In this document: one piece after another, positions 1-7,281 of the stretch
Position numbering within the stretch: the first letter of the stretch is position 1
How the letters are laid out: the number at the start of each line of letters is the position of its first letter
Origin: a virus
DNA: 40,749 nt
Reading direction: 5' to 3' (one strand)
Virus record (IMG/VR): IMGVR_UViG_3300037487_001247
Coordinates: 1-40,749 of that record
The notes under the pieces: model-generated
Told to the model about the DNA's origin: nothing
The model's database searches: none
What the model saw: the letters and a program-made list of their open reading frames with translations, nothing else
Translations under genes and position numbers: made by a program

Positions 1-141
1 CGAGTAGTCAGAGCATCGCTTGTAGGCAAGTGTTTTTGCAAGGACCACATTCGTTGGTATCTAGGGGCAGACGAAGAACCTAGAAAGCCTCTTACTTACA
101 CGCCCTTAAACTTTCGCGGTCGAGATACCCTATCCGGGTGA
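1..141 (+). CDS. C-terminal end of an upstream gene (partial, unknown)
   Basis: Frame 1 is open from the window edge and ends at TGA 139-141, giving 46 residues that include KCFCKDHIRWYLGADEEP. It lies 28 bases upstream of the helicase gene on the same strand, with the tight spacing seen elsewhere in this region. No family is recognised from so short a tail. A second frame is also open for about 115 bases, so the reading frame choice rests on length and context only. Confidence 0.4.
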   Translation, partial: RVVRASLVGKCFCKDHIRWYLGADEEPRKPLTYTPLNFRGRDTLSG

Positions 142-169
142 ATCTAGGAAACATGAATGGAAGCCACAA

Positions 170-1534
170 ATGAAGTTGATGACAAAACCATTACCGTACC
201 AGAGAACTGGTGTACACAAAATAGAAGAGTTTAACGGGCGTGCTCTGCTAGCCGACGAGATGGGATTGGGTAAAACATTCCAAGCCTTGCTATGGGCGGT
301 GAAGCACCCGGAACTAACTCCCATTGTGATTGTCTGTCCGGCCTCATTGAAGTACAACTGGCAACGCGAAGCGAAGATGCACTTCCAACTAAGAAGCGAA
401 GTATTAGAAGGACGTAAGCCCTACAGTTCTCATGGTTTTGTTAAGCACCGAAACATTCTCATACTCAACTATGACATCCTCGAAGCCTGGCTCCCTTACC
501 TACACAACATCAAACCAGCGGTTATCATTGCCGACGAATGCCATTATCTTAGCAACCCGAAAGCCAAACGAACCAAAGCATTCCGCAGGCTAGCCGCAAG
601 CTGTCCGCACGTGATAGCCCTTAGTGGCACCCCGCTAGTCAGCAAGCCGTCCGAACTATGGCCCGTGTTAAACATCTTGCGGCCAGACGTAAAAATCTTT
701 AAGAACTACCATCCGTTCTGCGTTCGCTATTGTTATCAAGCAATCTACCGTGGACACATTCGCTATAGAGGAGGCAAGCGACTTAAAGAACTGCACGACA
801 TACTCAGCAACACTTGCATGGTGCGAAGGCTGAAGCAAGATGTAATCAAAGACTTGCCAAGCAAAATGAGAACGATGGTGCCCTTGCCTCTTTCGAGTAT
901 TAGAGAATACGACAAGGCAGTGAAAGACTTCTTTACATGGTTAGCCATGCAACGCCTGGGGAATTCCAAAGTTAAGAAAGCCAGACGCAATGAAGAGATT
1001 GTCAAGCAAGGATACTTGATTCGACTGGCTGCCAAGCTAAAGATGAAAGCAGTACATGAATGGCTCGACAACTTCCTACAAGAATCCGATGGCAAGATCA
1101 TTGTATTTGCCAGACACCGAGACGTCATCGAAGAACTACACAAACGCTATGAAAACCTTAGCCTACGGATGGATGGTAGCATCAAAGGAAGGAAACGCGA
1201 CAATGCCGTTTTGCAGTTTAACAAAGACCCAAAGATTCGAATGATGATCACCAACATTGGTGAAGGATGGGATGGTCGTGCTGCCTCTACTGTAGCAATG
1301 GTGGAGTTTGGATGGACGCCTGCCTACCACCTTCAACGAGAAGACCGAACGCATCGAATTGGAACAAAACAATCTGTCATGTGCTATTACCTATTTGCGA
1401 AAGGAACTATCGAAGACAAGCTGCTTAAGATTATTGAAAAGAAGCAAAGCATCTCCAACACCGCGTTGGATGGTGGCCTTGCCGAAGACACGTTAGATGT
1501 TCATACCCAATTGACCAAAGCACTAAGGAGTTAG
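170..1534 (+). CDS. SNF2-family DNA helicase/translocase
   Basis: This 454-residue protein has the full superfamily 2 SNF2 motif set. Motif I is DEMGLGKT (29-36), motif Ia is VCPASLKYNW, motif II is DECH (122-125) and motif III is LSGTP. Motif IV is IIVFARHRDVIEEL, and motifs V/VI run through NIGEGWDG to QREDRTHRIGTKQ. Such proteins use ATP to translocate on duplex DNA. Phage members are thought to act in replication, fork remodelling or recombination, like T4 UvsW, although this one is closer to the SMARCAL1/SNF2 type. The ATG at 170 follows a GGAAG about 8 bases upstream. It is followed after 2 bases by the ribbon-helix-helix gene and then the primase, so it probably belongs to the replication operon. 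The family is secure; the exact role is inferred. Confidence 0.9.
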   Translation: MKLMTKPLPYQRTGVHKIEEFNGRALLADEMGLGKTFQALLWAVKHPELTPIVIVCPASLKYNWQREAKMHFQLRSEVLEGRKPYSSHGFVKHRNILILNYDILEAWLPYLHNIKPAVIIADECHYLSNPKAKRTKAFRRLAASCPHVIALSGTPLVSKPSELWPVLNILRPDVKIFKNYHPFCVRYCYQAIYRGHIRYRGGKRLKELHDILSNTCMVRRLKQDVIKDLPSKMRTMVPLPLSSIREYDKAVKDFFTWLAMQRLGNSKVKKARRNEEIVKQGYLIRLAAKLKMKAVHEWLDNFLQESDGKIIVFARHRDVIEELHKRYENLSLRMDGSIKGRKRDNAVLQFNKDPKIRMMITNIGEGWDGRAASTVAMVEFGWTPAYHLQREDRTHRIGTKQSVMCYYLFAKGTIEDKLLKIIEKKQSISNTALDGGLAEDTLDVHTQLTKALRS

Positions 1535-1536
1535 TT

Positions 1537-1875
1537 ATGTCAACAGCAGATAATGAAACGGTATTGTTCTTGCGTCGTGTTCCTACTTCCCTGCGAGATG
1601 ACTTCAAAGCATGGTGTCGCCGTCGAGGCGTCTCAATGACCGAACAAGTTCTCAATCTAATGAAACGCTGTGTGCAAACAGCCGAAGAAGGAGAACGTAC
1701 TGATATGGCAAAAGAGAAGATGCGTCGTATCAAAATCCGAAAGGCTCGTATTCAACAAGAAAAGGAAGATGCGTTGCTGGCCGAACAAGAGGCGATTGCC
1801 CGTGAAGAACGTCGGACACGTCAACGTCTTTTGCAAAAGCAAATGAATCGGAAAAACCGTCGGCAGGAGGCATAA
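1537..1875 (+). CDS. Ribbon-helix-helix-like small protein with basic coiled-coil tail
   Basis: This 112-residue protein starts with a segment resembling an Arc/FitA-type ribbon-helix-helix. A short strand (VLFLRRVP) is followed by SLRDDFKAWCRRRG and a second helix, SMTEQVLNLMKRCV. Residues 55-112 are a highly charged Arg/Lys/Glu/Gln helix with no hydrophobic core, which could bind nucleic acid or a partner. The gene sits between the helicase and primase and abuts the primase ATG exactly (GGAGG inside its 3' end serves the primase). A DNA-binding regulator is plausible, but no target site is shown. The RHH assignment rests on pattern only. Confidence 0.6.
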   Translation: MSTADNETVLFLRRVPTSLRDDFKAWCRRRGVSMTEQVLNLMKRCVQTAEEGERTDMAKEKMRRIKIRKARIQQEKEDALLAEQEAIAREERRTRQRLLQKQMNRKNRRQEA

Positions 1876-2727
1876 ATGGATATAGTCGATGTACTACGAG
1901 AAGCGGGTGTGGAAGCCCATACGGAAGGGAGCCACACCCGCCCTGGATGGATACAGTTTGATTGCCCCCTATGTGAAGGACATCTCTACATGGGCTTCAA
2001 TACTGTCGGCAAGTATTGCAACTGTTGGAGGTGTGGACCGCAGAAGCTAATGCCCGTATTGCAGAAGCTGCTAAAGCGACCCTATCCCGAGTTAGTGGCA
2101 ATGGTTGCTAGTTTGGCACCTATGCCGCAAGTAAAGCGGGACAGCGGCGTACTACGGTTGCCTAGTGGCGTTAAACCGATGGGGGCGGTGCATCGCAAGT
2201 ATCTGCGACAGCGAGGGTACAACCCAAAAAGAATTGAACAGCTTTGGGGGGTACAAGGAATTGGAGCGAACCACCGGCTTCAATGGCGGTTGTTTATTCC
2301 AATTCACTACAAGGGTGAAATTGTTTCGTGGACCACAAGGAGCATTAGCGATGAAGTACAGACGCGGTACGTCTCGGCTAGTTTGGAACAAGAATCCAGG
2401 CCGCATAAGAGTCTTTTGTATGGAGAAGACTTTGCACGGCACAGTTGCATCGTGGTTGAGGGACCTTTCGATGTATGGAGAATCGGACCTGGTGCAGTGG
2501 GAACTTGTGGTGTCGGGTTCTCGAGAGCACAAGTTCTCAAAATGTCGAAGTATTCGGTTCGGGTGATTTGCTTCGATAATGAACCGAGAGCACAGAAACG
2601 AGCCAATGATTTGTGCGACATACTTTCGGTCTTTAATGGAGACACGTACAACGTGGTTCTAAGTGGAAAAGACCCCGGTGTTTCGCCGGAAGCAGAGATA
2701 GAAGTGTTGCGAAAACGATTCTTATAA
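1876..2727 (+). CDS. DNA primase (zinc ribbon plus TOPRIM)
   Basis: This 283-residue primase of the DnaG/T7 gp4 N-terminal type makes RNA primers for replication. A CHC2-like zinc ribbon is formed by C30-x2-C33 and C50-x2-C53. A TOPRIM domain follows, with EGPFD (E195, D199) and FDNE (D234, E236), which would bind the catalytic metals. The segment around RLFIPIHYKGEIVSWTTR matches the strand-rich part just before TOPRIM in primases. There is no helicase domain, consistent with the separate DnaB-like helicase at 4376. The start is immediately after the previous stop and has GGAGG 6 bases upstream. It is shorter than full bacterial DnaG, as is usual in phages. Confidence 0.88.
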   Translation: MDIVDVLREAGVEAHTEGSHTRPGWIQFDCPLCEGHLYMGFNTVGKYCNCWRCGPQKLMPVLQKLLKRPYPELVAMVASLAPMPQVKRDSGVLRLPSGVKPMGAVHRKYLRQRGYNPKRIEQLWGVQGIGANHRLQWRLFIPIHYKGEIVSWTTRSISDEVQTRYVSASLEQESRPHKSLLYGEDFARHSCIVVEGPFDVWRIGPGAVGTCGVGFSRAQVLKMSKYSVRVICFDNEPRAQKRANDLCDILSVFNGDTYNVVLSGKDPGVSPEAEIEVLRKRFL

Positions 2728-2746
2728 GAGTGTAAAGTATGGACTA

Positions 2747-2769
2747 GGGGTGTTGTTTACAACATCCCC
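2747..2769 (+). repeat. Inverted repeat, possible operator
   Basis: GGGGTGTTGT is followed by TT and then ACAACATCCCC. The 6-bp inner arms (TGTTGT/ACAACA) match perfectly, and a G4/C4 outer stem is offset by one bulged base. It lies 20 bases after the primase stop and about 65 bases before the next start. There is no T tract downstream, so a Rho-independent terminator is unlikely. An operator for one of the small HTH-type proteins encoded next is one option. Confidence 0.4.
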
Positions 2770-2833
2770 AAAACAGGGGGGTAGACTGGGTTTTATTATT
2801 CTGGTAAGGTACGCAACCGAAAGGGGTGTATTG

Positions 2834-3139
2834 ATGTCATCGTTTAATGGGGTATCGCTTAGTGAAAAAACAATGGAGTATATTTCGTCTCCACGATCTA
2901 CAAAAACAGATGTTGAAATTTTAATACAAGTGGCGACGATACAAGATCGTAATTCACAAAGCAAAGATCCAAACGACTGGGGATGCTCTTATGCCGAACT
3001 AAGAAAGTTTCTAAAAAGAAATTGGATGACATGTCATCAACGAATTCGTTTAATGAGTAAAATGAAACAATTGATACAAAAACGAGCAGCTGATAGAACA
3101 GTTCGTTTGTTTATTTGGGACCCAAAAATAAAGGATTAA
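2834..3139 (+). CDS. Small winged-helix-like protein, unknown function
   Basis: This is a 101-residue protein. The ATG at 2834 is preferred over an upstream in-frame start at 2750 because AAGGGG lies about 9 bases before it and the upstream codons run through the inverted repeat. The C-terminal half (CSYAELRKFLKRNWMTC, then an RIRLMSKMKQL helix and a strand TVRLFIW) has the helix-turn-helix plus wing rhythm of small replication or regulatory proteins. No family is recognised. It is 3 bases upstream of a second helix-turn-helix gene and precedes the palindrome array, so a role in replication control is inferred from position. Base composition is more AT-rich than the primase gene before it. 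Confidence 0.6.
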   Translation: MSSFNGVSLSEKTMEYISSPRSTKTDVEILIQVATIQDRNSQSKDPNDWGCSYAELRKFLKRNWMTCHQRIRLMSKMKQLIQKRAADRTVRLFIWDPKIKD

Positions 3140-3142
3140 GTC

Positions 3143-3487
3143 ATGGACGATTCAAAACGAGAGTGGGAGGGAAGTTTTATTCCCAAAGAAGCTTTTGATC
3201 TTTTGGAACAGGGATTGATAACACCAACAGAATTAGTATTGTTGACAATCATCAATAGTTTGGTAAATAAGAACAAGCAACATGGATGTTATGCTAAGAA
3301 TGCAACATTAGCAAGACTTATGAACCTAAGTCCAAGGCATACACAACTATGTATAAGTCGCTTACTTGAATTAGGATTGATTAAAAAGTATTGGGCACCT
3401 CACAATGGAGAGACATCTCGCTACTTTGTGACAGCATACAAAACACTCGAAAGATACAAAAGCGACCTTAAAATAAGAAATGGTTGA
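3143..3487 (+). CDS. Winged helix-turn-helix protein, candidate origin or operator binder
   Basis: This 114-residue protein has a clear winged-helix core of the MarR/replisome-organiser type. An N-terminal helix is followed by LITPTELVLLTIINSLV, then NATLARLMNLSPRHTQ as the turn-helix unit, SRLLELGLIKKYW leading into the wing, and a strand near TSRYFVTAYK. Family members act as replication initiator N-domains or as repressors. Only 14 bases after the stop begins the array of three 16-bp palindromes (3502-3571). This protein is therefore the best candidate for their ligand, either as an autorepressor or as an origin-binding protein. The link is inferred from position; no specificity can be read from the sequence. 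Confidence 0.7.
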   Translation: MDDSKREWEGSFIPKEAFDLLEQGLITPTELVLLTIINSLVNKNKQHGCYAKNATLARLMNLSPRHTQLCISRLLELGLIKKYWAPHNGETSRYFVTAYKTLERYKSDLKIRNG

Positions 3488-3501
3488 CGACCACGAGACA
3501 A

Positions 3502-3571
3502 GTGCTATACATAGCACAAAGATCGCATTCAAAGTGCTATGTATAGCACTTCAAAGTGCTATACATAGCAC
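3502..3571 (+). repeat. Three phased 16-bp palindromes (iterons or operators)
   Basis: Three copies of a 16-bp palindrome lie at 3502-3517 (GTGCTATACATAGCAC), 3534-3549 (GTGCTATGTATAGCAC) and 3556-3571 (GTGCTATACATAGCAC). Each has 7-bp arms around a 2-bp centre (AC or GT). Starts are 32 and 22 bp apart, close to three and two helical turns, so bound dimers would lie on one face. The second and third copies also share a TTCAAA prefix. The third lies just upstream of a TATAAT at 3575-3580, between it and a weak -35-like TTCAAA at 3550-3555 (19-bp spacing). The array may therefore control a promoter for the helicase operon, act as replication-initiator iterons, or both. Confidence 0.85.
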
Positions 3572-3612
3572 CCATATAATATGTATTATAAAGTTATGTA
3601 TAAAGTTAGGGG
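3572..3612 (+). promoter_or_regulatory. AT-rich segment with TATAAT and paired 10-mers
   Basis: Directly after the palindromes is an AT-rich stretch containing a perfect TATAAT (3575-3580). Two direct copies of TATAAAGTTA follow at 3587-3596 and 3599-3608, 12 bp apart. AT-rich direct repeats beside iterons are the usual form of a DNA unwinding element. The TATAAT equally suits a -10 box for the operon starting at 3643. Both readings are inference. A GGGGG ribosome site follows at about 3629-3633. Confidence 0.5.
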
Positions 3613-3642
3613 AAAAAATCAAAGTCTTAGGGGGTAAAAACA

Positions 3643-4386
3643 ATGGCATACAAAGGTTTCTTACCAGACGAAGTCTTTAACAAAAAACTTAGCACAGTCG
3701 CAGAATGCGATATGCTAATGGCGGAGCAACTGTTTGCCGCTTGCTGCAAAGCAAACGTAGCTCATAAGTATACCCAATCCACATGGGCTAAACACTTTGC
3801 TCTTCTAAGAAAACAAAAAAACGTATCCCAAAAGGAACTTCAAGAGGTCTTGGATTGGTATTGTAGTCATATAGGTAAAATTAAAAGAATGCCCCAAGCG
3901 TATGCAGCTTCGTCTTTTCATTCAAAATATGAAGCTATTTGTGCTGCTAAAGAAATCCATTCAGCTTCCGCCCAAGTTGCCGTTGGCAAAGACGCGGAGC
4001 GGATTGCCAAACGCTTAGAAGGATTTCCCTGGCCTAAAGGTTCCGCCAAAGACCTAGAAGCTGCCATCCAAATCAGTGTAACGAATGCTGTTGAACTAAA
4101 TCGTAGACTAAGAGAACCTCCCAAAGAGTATCCAGAACGGTTACTGCGGTTCGCAGAATTCGTAGATGGTAAATTGGGACCGCCACTTATCTGGGCAGAG
4201 AATTGGATGCACAATACGAATGTGCGAATAAACAACTGGAAAGAGTGGCACGGTGATTTACTAAAGATGGCGTTCTCTGTTGAATCATCTCGGTTTCGTG
4301 GAGAGGGAAGCGATTGGTCTACTGAATGGTGTGGAGACTACAAGATGTGGAACACACTAATGGAGTTCTTAAAATATGAAAATTGA
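3643..4386 (+). CDS. Unknown protein upstream of the helicase, possible helicase loader
   Basis: This 247-residue protein is not recognised. It is mostly helical and mixed-charge, with an N-terminal part of about 110 residues (ending near QAYAASSFHSKYEAICAAK) that recalls the small helical replication proteins preceding helicases in many phages. A more acidic, Trp-rich C-terminal part follows. It overlaps the DnaB-like helicase gene by 11 bases, which implies translational coupling. A helicase loader or organiser role is inferred from this position only. There is no Walker motif, so it is not a DnaC-type ATPase. The ATG at 3643 has AGGGGG about 9 bases upstream. Confidence 0.75.
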   Translation: MAYKGFLPDEVFNKKLSTVAECDMLMAEQLFAACCKANVAHKYTQSTWAKHFALLRKQKNVSQKELQEVLDWYCSHIGKIKRMPQAYAASSFHSKYEAICAAKEIHSASAQVAVGKDAERIAKRLEGFPWPKGSAKDLEAAIQISVTNAVELNRRLREPPKEYPERLLRFAEFVDGKLGPPLIWAENWMHNTNVRINNWKEWHGDLLKMAFSVESSRFRGEGSDWSTEWCGDYKMWNTLMEFLKYEN

Positions 4387-5779
4387 CCGTCGAGATGGTT
4401 CCGTTGAACGTCAAATCTTAATAGGGATGGTGGTCGATCCACAAGTTTTATCGCGTGTAGCATCCAAGTGGAACAAAGAAGGGTTGTTTCGCTCGAAGTG
4501 GTGCAACCTAGTTGGATCGTGGTGTGTGCGGTATTTCAACAAGTATGAGAAACCACCACGCAAGGACCTAGAGGGGATGTTCGAGAATTGGGCAGGCAAA
4601 AGCAAAGACAAAGAAACGGTACAGTTGGTTGAAAAGTTTCTCGAGAACATATCAGGTGAGTACGCTGCCCTCAAGCAGAGCCTAAATGCCCAATTTGTAA
4701 TAGACTCGGCAGCAGAACACTTTCGTCAGGTGCAGTTGCGAAGGCTAGCTGATGGGTTGACCGATGATCTCGATGATGGGAATGCAACTTTAGCCTTGTC
4801 CAAAGTAACATCGTTTGATAACCTTGAGATGGGCGTTGGTGCTGGCATTGATGTGTTACAAGATAAGATGGCCATCCAGCAGGCATTCGAGCAAAAGAAG
4901 GAACCGCTGATCGTATACCCCAAAGGAGCTGGAAAGTTCTTTGGCGACAGTTTAGAGCGAGATGGATTCATTTCGTTCTTCGCACCAGAGAAGCGAGGCA
5001 AGACGTTTTGGCTGTTAGACATGGCATGGAGAGGGTTGTTGCAACGTAGACGTGTTGCTTTCTTTCAGACTGGCGATCTAAGCCAAGGCCAAATGATGCT
5101 AAGGTTTATGGCTAGAGCAGCTAATAGACCTTTGCGAGCCGAAGAAATACAAGTACCACTTTCGATGAGTCGAATCGAAAACGAAAGAGCAGTTTCAGTT
5201 GAACATAAACGGGTGAATTTCAAAAATGAACTTAGCTGGCAAGAAGCATACAAGATGTGCAATGAAACCTTGCTGGCTAAGGTTCGTAGCAAAGAATCGC
5301 TTCTGCGGCTATCATGCCATCCCAACTCGACGCTAAGTGTTCCAGGTATTCATTCGATTCTCAAAGACTGGGATCGTCAGGGTTGGTCGCCTGATATCAT
5401 TGTTATCGACTATGCTGATATCATGTTGCATAACATTCTTGGTGGTGGTGCCGATAGTCGAGACCAAATCAATTCCACCTGGAAGGCATTGCGAGGGTTA
5501 TCGCAATCTCGTCATTGTTTGGTGGTTACAGCATCGCAAACAGATGCCGCATCTTACAATGCTTGGGTCATTACTCGATCTCACTTTAGCGAAGACAAAC
5601 GAAAGTTGGCTCACCTTACTGGTTGTATTGGAATCAATCAATCTGCCGAAGAAAAAGAGATAGGGGTTAGTAGGTTGAACTGGGTGGTGCGACGTGAGGG
5701 GCATTACAGCGAGAACGTTTGCTGCTATTTCGCCGGTTGCTTGGCGGTTGCTAACCCGGCCATAAGATCGCTATTTTAG
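4376..5779 (+). CDS. DnaB-like replicative helicase (RecA-fold)
   Basis: This 467-residue protein has a RecA-fold C-terminal domain. The Walker A is APEKRGKT (203-210), where the usual first Gly is Ala. An FFQTGDLSQGQMMLR segment corresponds to the conserved E/GMS region of DnaB. Walker B is DIIVIDYAD (D345), followed by LVVTASQTD as the Gln-sensor strand. It would unwind DNA at the fork as a hexamer. The N-terminal 170 residues are helical, like the DnaB N-domain. It overlaps the preceding gene by 11 bases. Its stop is followed by a 220-base non-coding stretch, so it probably ends a transcription unit. Confidence 0.85.
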   Translation: MKIDRRDGSVERQILIGMVVDPQVLSRVASKWNKEGLFRSKWCNLVGSWCVRYFNKYEKPPRKDLEGMFENWAGKSKDKETVQLVEKFLENISGEYAALKQSLNAQFVIDSAAEHFRQVQLRRLADGLTDDLDDGNATLALSKVTSFDNLEMGVGAGIDVLQDKMAIQQAFEQKKEPLIVYPKGAGKFFGDSLERDGFISFFAPEKRGKTFWLLDMAWRGLLQRRRVAFFQTGDLSQGQMMLRFMARAANRPLRAEEIQVPLSMSRIENERAVSVEHKRVNFKNELSWQEAYKMCNETLLAKVRSKESLLRLSCHPNSTLSVPGIHSILKDWDRQGWSPDIIVIDYADIMLHNILGGGADSRDQINSTWKALRGLSQSRHCLVVTASQTDAASYNAWVITRSHFSEDKRKLAHLTGCIGINQSAEEKEIGVSRLNWVVRREGHYSENVCCYFAGCLAVANPAIRSLF

Positions 5780-6000
5780 CCGCGTCCGCGTCGATTCGAG
5801 CGAATCGACCAAATAGGCGTTTGGCATTATATAGCAAGATGCGGGCAAAAAATACCCGCCAAAAAATCTTAAAATTTTGGATCTTGCCCCCGGCAGGTTA
5901 CGATGCTAGGGTGTAGACGCAATCGAACCACCCCCACGGGCCGTGTTCGTAAGTATCTTTGTTCAGTTTTTGGTACGTACCTGTAATTGGAGACCTTGCG
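5780..6000 (+). other. Non-coding region with palindromes and a probable promoter
   Basis: No credible gene is seen in these 221 bases. A perfect 20-bp palindrome lies at 5790-5809 (GTCGATTCG, AG, CGAATCGAC). A second structure nests GCGGG/CCCGC (5841-5845 and 5855-5859) inside GCAAGAT/ATCTTGC (5834-5840 and 5881-5887), with A-rich loops. Neither is followed by a T tract on the + strand, so neither is a standard terminator. TTGGAT (5877-5882) and TACGAT (5899-5904), 16 bp apart, form a plausible sigma70-type promoter for the gene at 6001. A GGAGACC ribosome site lies at 5989-5995. Confidence 0.55.
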
Positions 6001-6672
6001 ATGGACGTTACTCGAAGTGAAGCGATTGGTTTGTTGGTTTCGATGGATTTTGAGACCGCCGAAAAGTGGAAGGATGCACGAATCCTTGCCAAGTTGGAGC
6101 GACTTGGCGATTTGGTTGACGAGCCGGAGCAGAAGCAACCGGCAGACAAGGCCAATAAGGCTTTGTTGAAGAAGATCCTCGCTGCCATCGAATCGGAAGA
6201 CGGTTTGTTCGTTGTGGCCGATGCGGCAGAAGAGAAGCCCGCCAAGAAGGCTGCCAAGCCAGCGAAGAAGGAAAAGGTTGTCGAGGAAGAGGACGACGAC
6301 GAAGAAGAAAGTGACGACGACGAGGAGGAGACCGACGAGGAGGAGACCGACGAGGAAGAGGACGAAGCTCCGAAGAAGAAGGCCAAGCCTGCCAAGAAGG
6401 CCAAGGCTGACAAGCCTGCCAAGGCAAAGAAAGAACTCGTCGAAAAGGACGCGTTCAATTGCCGTGTTGGTTCGCAAGCCGCGGACATTAACGCTGAGAT
6501 CAGCGAAGACCCCGCGACTGTCGAAGAGATCGCCAAGGCTACGAAGCTGCCCAACACTCGGATCACGGGACATCTCCGTGCGATGATCGATCGTGGTTTC
6601 GTCGAGAAGACCGACGAAGGCTACGTGGTGGCTGGTGCGAAGAAGGCGAAGAAGGCCAAGGCCAAGAAGTAA
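6001..6672 (+). CDS. Acidic/Lys-rich linker protein with C-terminal winged helix
   Basis: This 223-residue protein has a short helical N-domain (1-75). An extreme low-complexity linker follows: Lys/Ala/Pro (KPAKKAAKPAKK), then a Glu/Asp run, then PKKKAKPAKKAKADKPAK. A compact C-domain of about 55 residues (ATVEEIAKATKLPNTRITGH then LRAMIDRGFVEK) reads as a winged helix, and the protein ends in a Lys/Ala tail. This suits a DNA-binding, possibly histone-like or transcription-modulating protein. The linker resembles tails common in planctomycete proteins. The start is ATG 6001 with GGAG 8 bases upstream; an upstream TTG at 5959 is less likely. The gene is flanked by a probable promoter and a strong terminator, so it is probably transcribed alone. 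It is more G+C-rich than its neighbours. Confidence 0.8.
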   Translation: MDVTRSEAIGLLVSMDFETAEKWKDARILAKLERLGDLVDEPEQKQPADKANKALLKKILAAIESEDGLFVVADAAEEKPAKKAAKPAKKEKVVEEEDDDEEESDDDEEETDEEETDEEEDEAPKKKAKPAKKAKADKPAKAKKELVEKDAFNCRVGSQAADINAEISEDPATVEEIAKATKLPNTRITGHLRAMIDRGFVEKTDEGYVVAGAKKAKKAKAKK

Positions 6673-6692
6673 CTTCGGATCGATGTCTTACG

Positions 6693-6732
6693 AGAGCCGG
6701 GAGGCCATGAACCCTCCCGGCTCTTTTCTTTT
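6693..6732 (+). terminator. Rho-independent terminator
   Basis: AGAGCCGGGAGG (6693-6704) pairs perfectly with CCTCCCGGCTCT (6713-6724) across an 8-base loop, followed by TTTTCTTTT. It ends the gene at 6001-6672 and separates it from the 7-deazaguanine cluster that begins at 6749. Confidence 0.93.
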
Positions 6733-6748
6733 CCCTAAAGGAATCACA

Positions 6749-7234
6749 ATGATAACAATTACACGGAAGTTTGAATTTGATGCTGGGCACCGTGTTGTTG
6801 GTCACGAGAACAAGTGTGCCAACCTACACGGACACCGCTACGTTGCCGAAGTAACAATGACAACGCCCACGCTCGACCCGTTAGGACGTGTTATCGACTT
6901 TGGTGAGATCAAAAAAACGATTGGTACTTGGATTGATATTAACTGGGATCATCGGATGTTGTTGTTTGATGAGGACCCGGTGTTCAAATACATTGAAGGC
7001 ATTCTTACTGACCTTGCTACCAAAGCCACAAAAGAAACGTTTCAACAAAACGCATTTAAGGCTATCTTTGGCCCCAAGCCTCCTGTCATGTTGAATTGCA
7101 ACCCGACCGCAGAGAACCTAGCAGAGATTCTATTCGGTATTTGTGACGACATTGTTCCCGAGCATGTGGCGGTGTCAAACCTTCGGCTTTATGAAACTCC
7201 AAACTGCTGGGCCGATTTCGGCTGTTGCCGTTAG
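6749..7234 (+). CDS. queD: 6-carboxytetrahydropterin synthase (QueD)
   Basis: This 161-residue T-fold enzyme converts 7,8-dihydroneopterin triphosphate to 6-carboxy-tetrahydropterin, the second step to preQ0. Zinc ligands H14 (FDAGHR), H27 and H29 (LHGHRY) and the catalytic C23 (KCANLHGH) are all present. DHRMLL and PTAENLAEIL match the conserved second half. The ATG at 6749 follows AAAGGA by 6 bases; longer in-frame extension would run back through the terminator. Its length is slightly above the usual 120-140 because of a loop near 85-105 (TKATKETFQQNAF). It leads a cluster with QueE and FolE, so the phage can make its own precursor for a 7-deazaguanine base. Confidence 0.93.
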   Translation: MITITRKFEFDAGHRVVGHENKCANLHGHRYVAEVTMTTPTLDPLGRVIDFGEIKKTIGTWIDINWDHRMLLFDEDPVFKYIEGILTDLATKATKETFQQNAFKAIFGPKPPVMLNCNPTAENLAEILFGICDDIVPEHVAVSNLRLYETPNCWADFGCCR

Positions 7235-7254
7235 GCTCATTACGATACTGTAGC
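7235..7254 (+). promoter_or_regulatory. 20-bp repeat upstream of queE (copy 1)
   Basis: GCTCATTACGATACTGTAGC begins directly after the queD stop. It is repeated exactly at 21030-21049, also in a short intergenic space upstream of a gene. It contains TACGAT, which can act as a -10 box. The start of queE lies 27 bases further on, with AAGGAGG as its ribosome site. No clear -35 box is seen. The probable role is a phage-specific promoter or regulator site. Confidence 0.55.
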
Positions 7255-7281
7255 GTAGGCCCCTATAAACAAGGAGGTAAG

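Noticed and set aside
3502-3571. CRISPR-like repeats
   Set aside because: Only three 16-bp copies, unequal 16- and 6-bp gaps, no cas genes; they are better explained as protein-binding sites.
3480-3680. 66-residue frame crossing the palindrome array
   Set aside because: Its codons are the palindromes themselves (repeated CIAL/AIHS), and it runs into the start of the 3643 gene with no credible ribosome site.
5880-5960. tRNA-like segment in the non-coding region
   Set aside because: No cloverleaf, T-loop GTTCRANYC or acceptor pairing could be built; no tRNA was seen elsewhere in the window.
5898-6566. Long open frames on the - strand opposite the 6001 gene
   Set aside because: They are shadows of a low-complexity Lys/Glu gene; the antisense products are Ser/Leu runs, and no ribosome site or operon context supports them.
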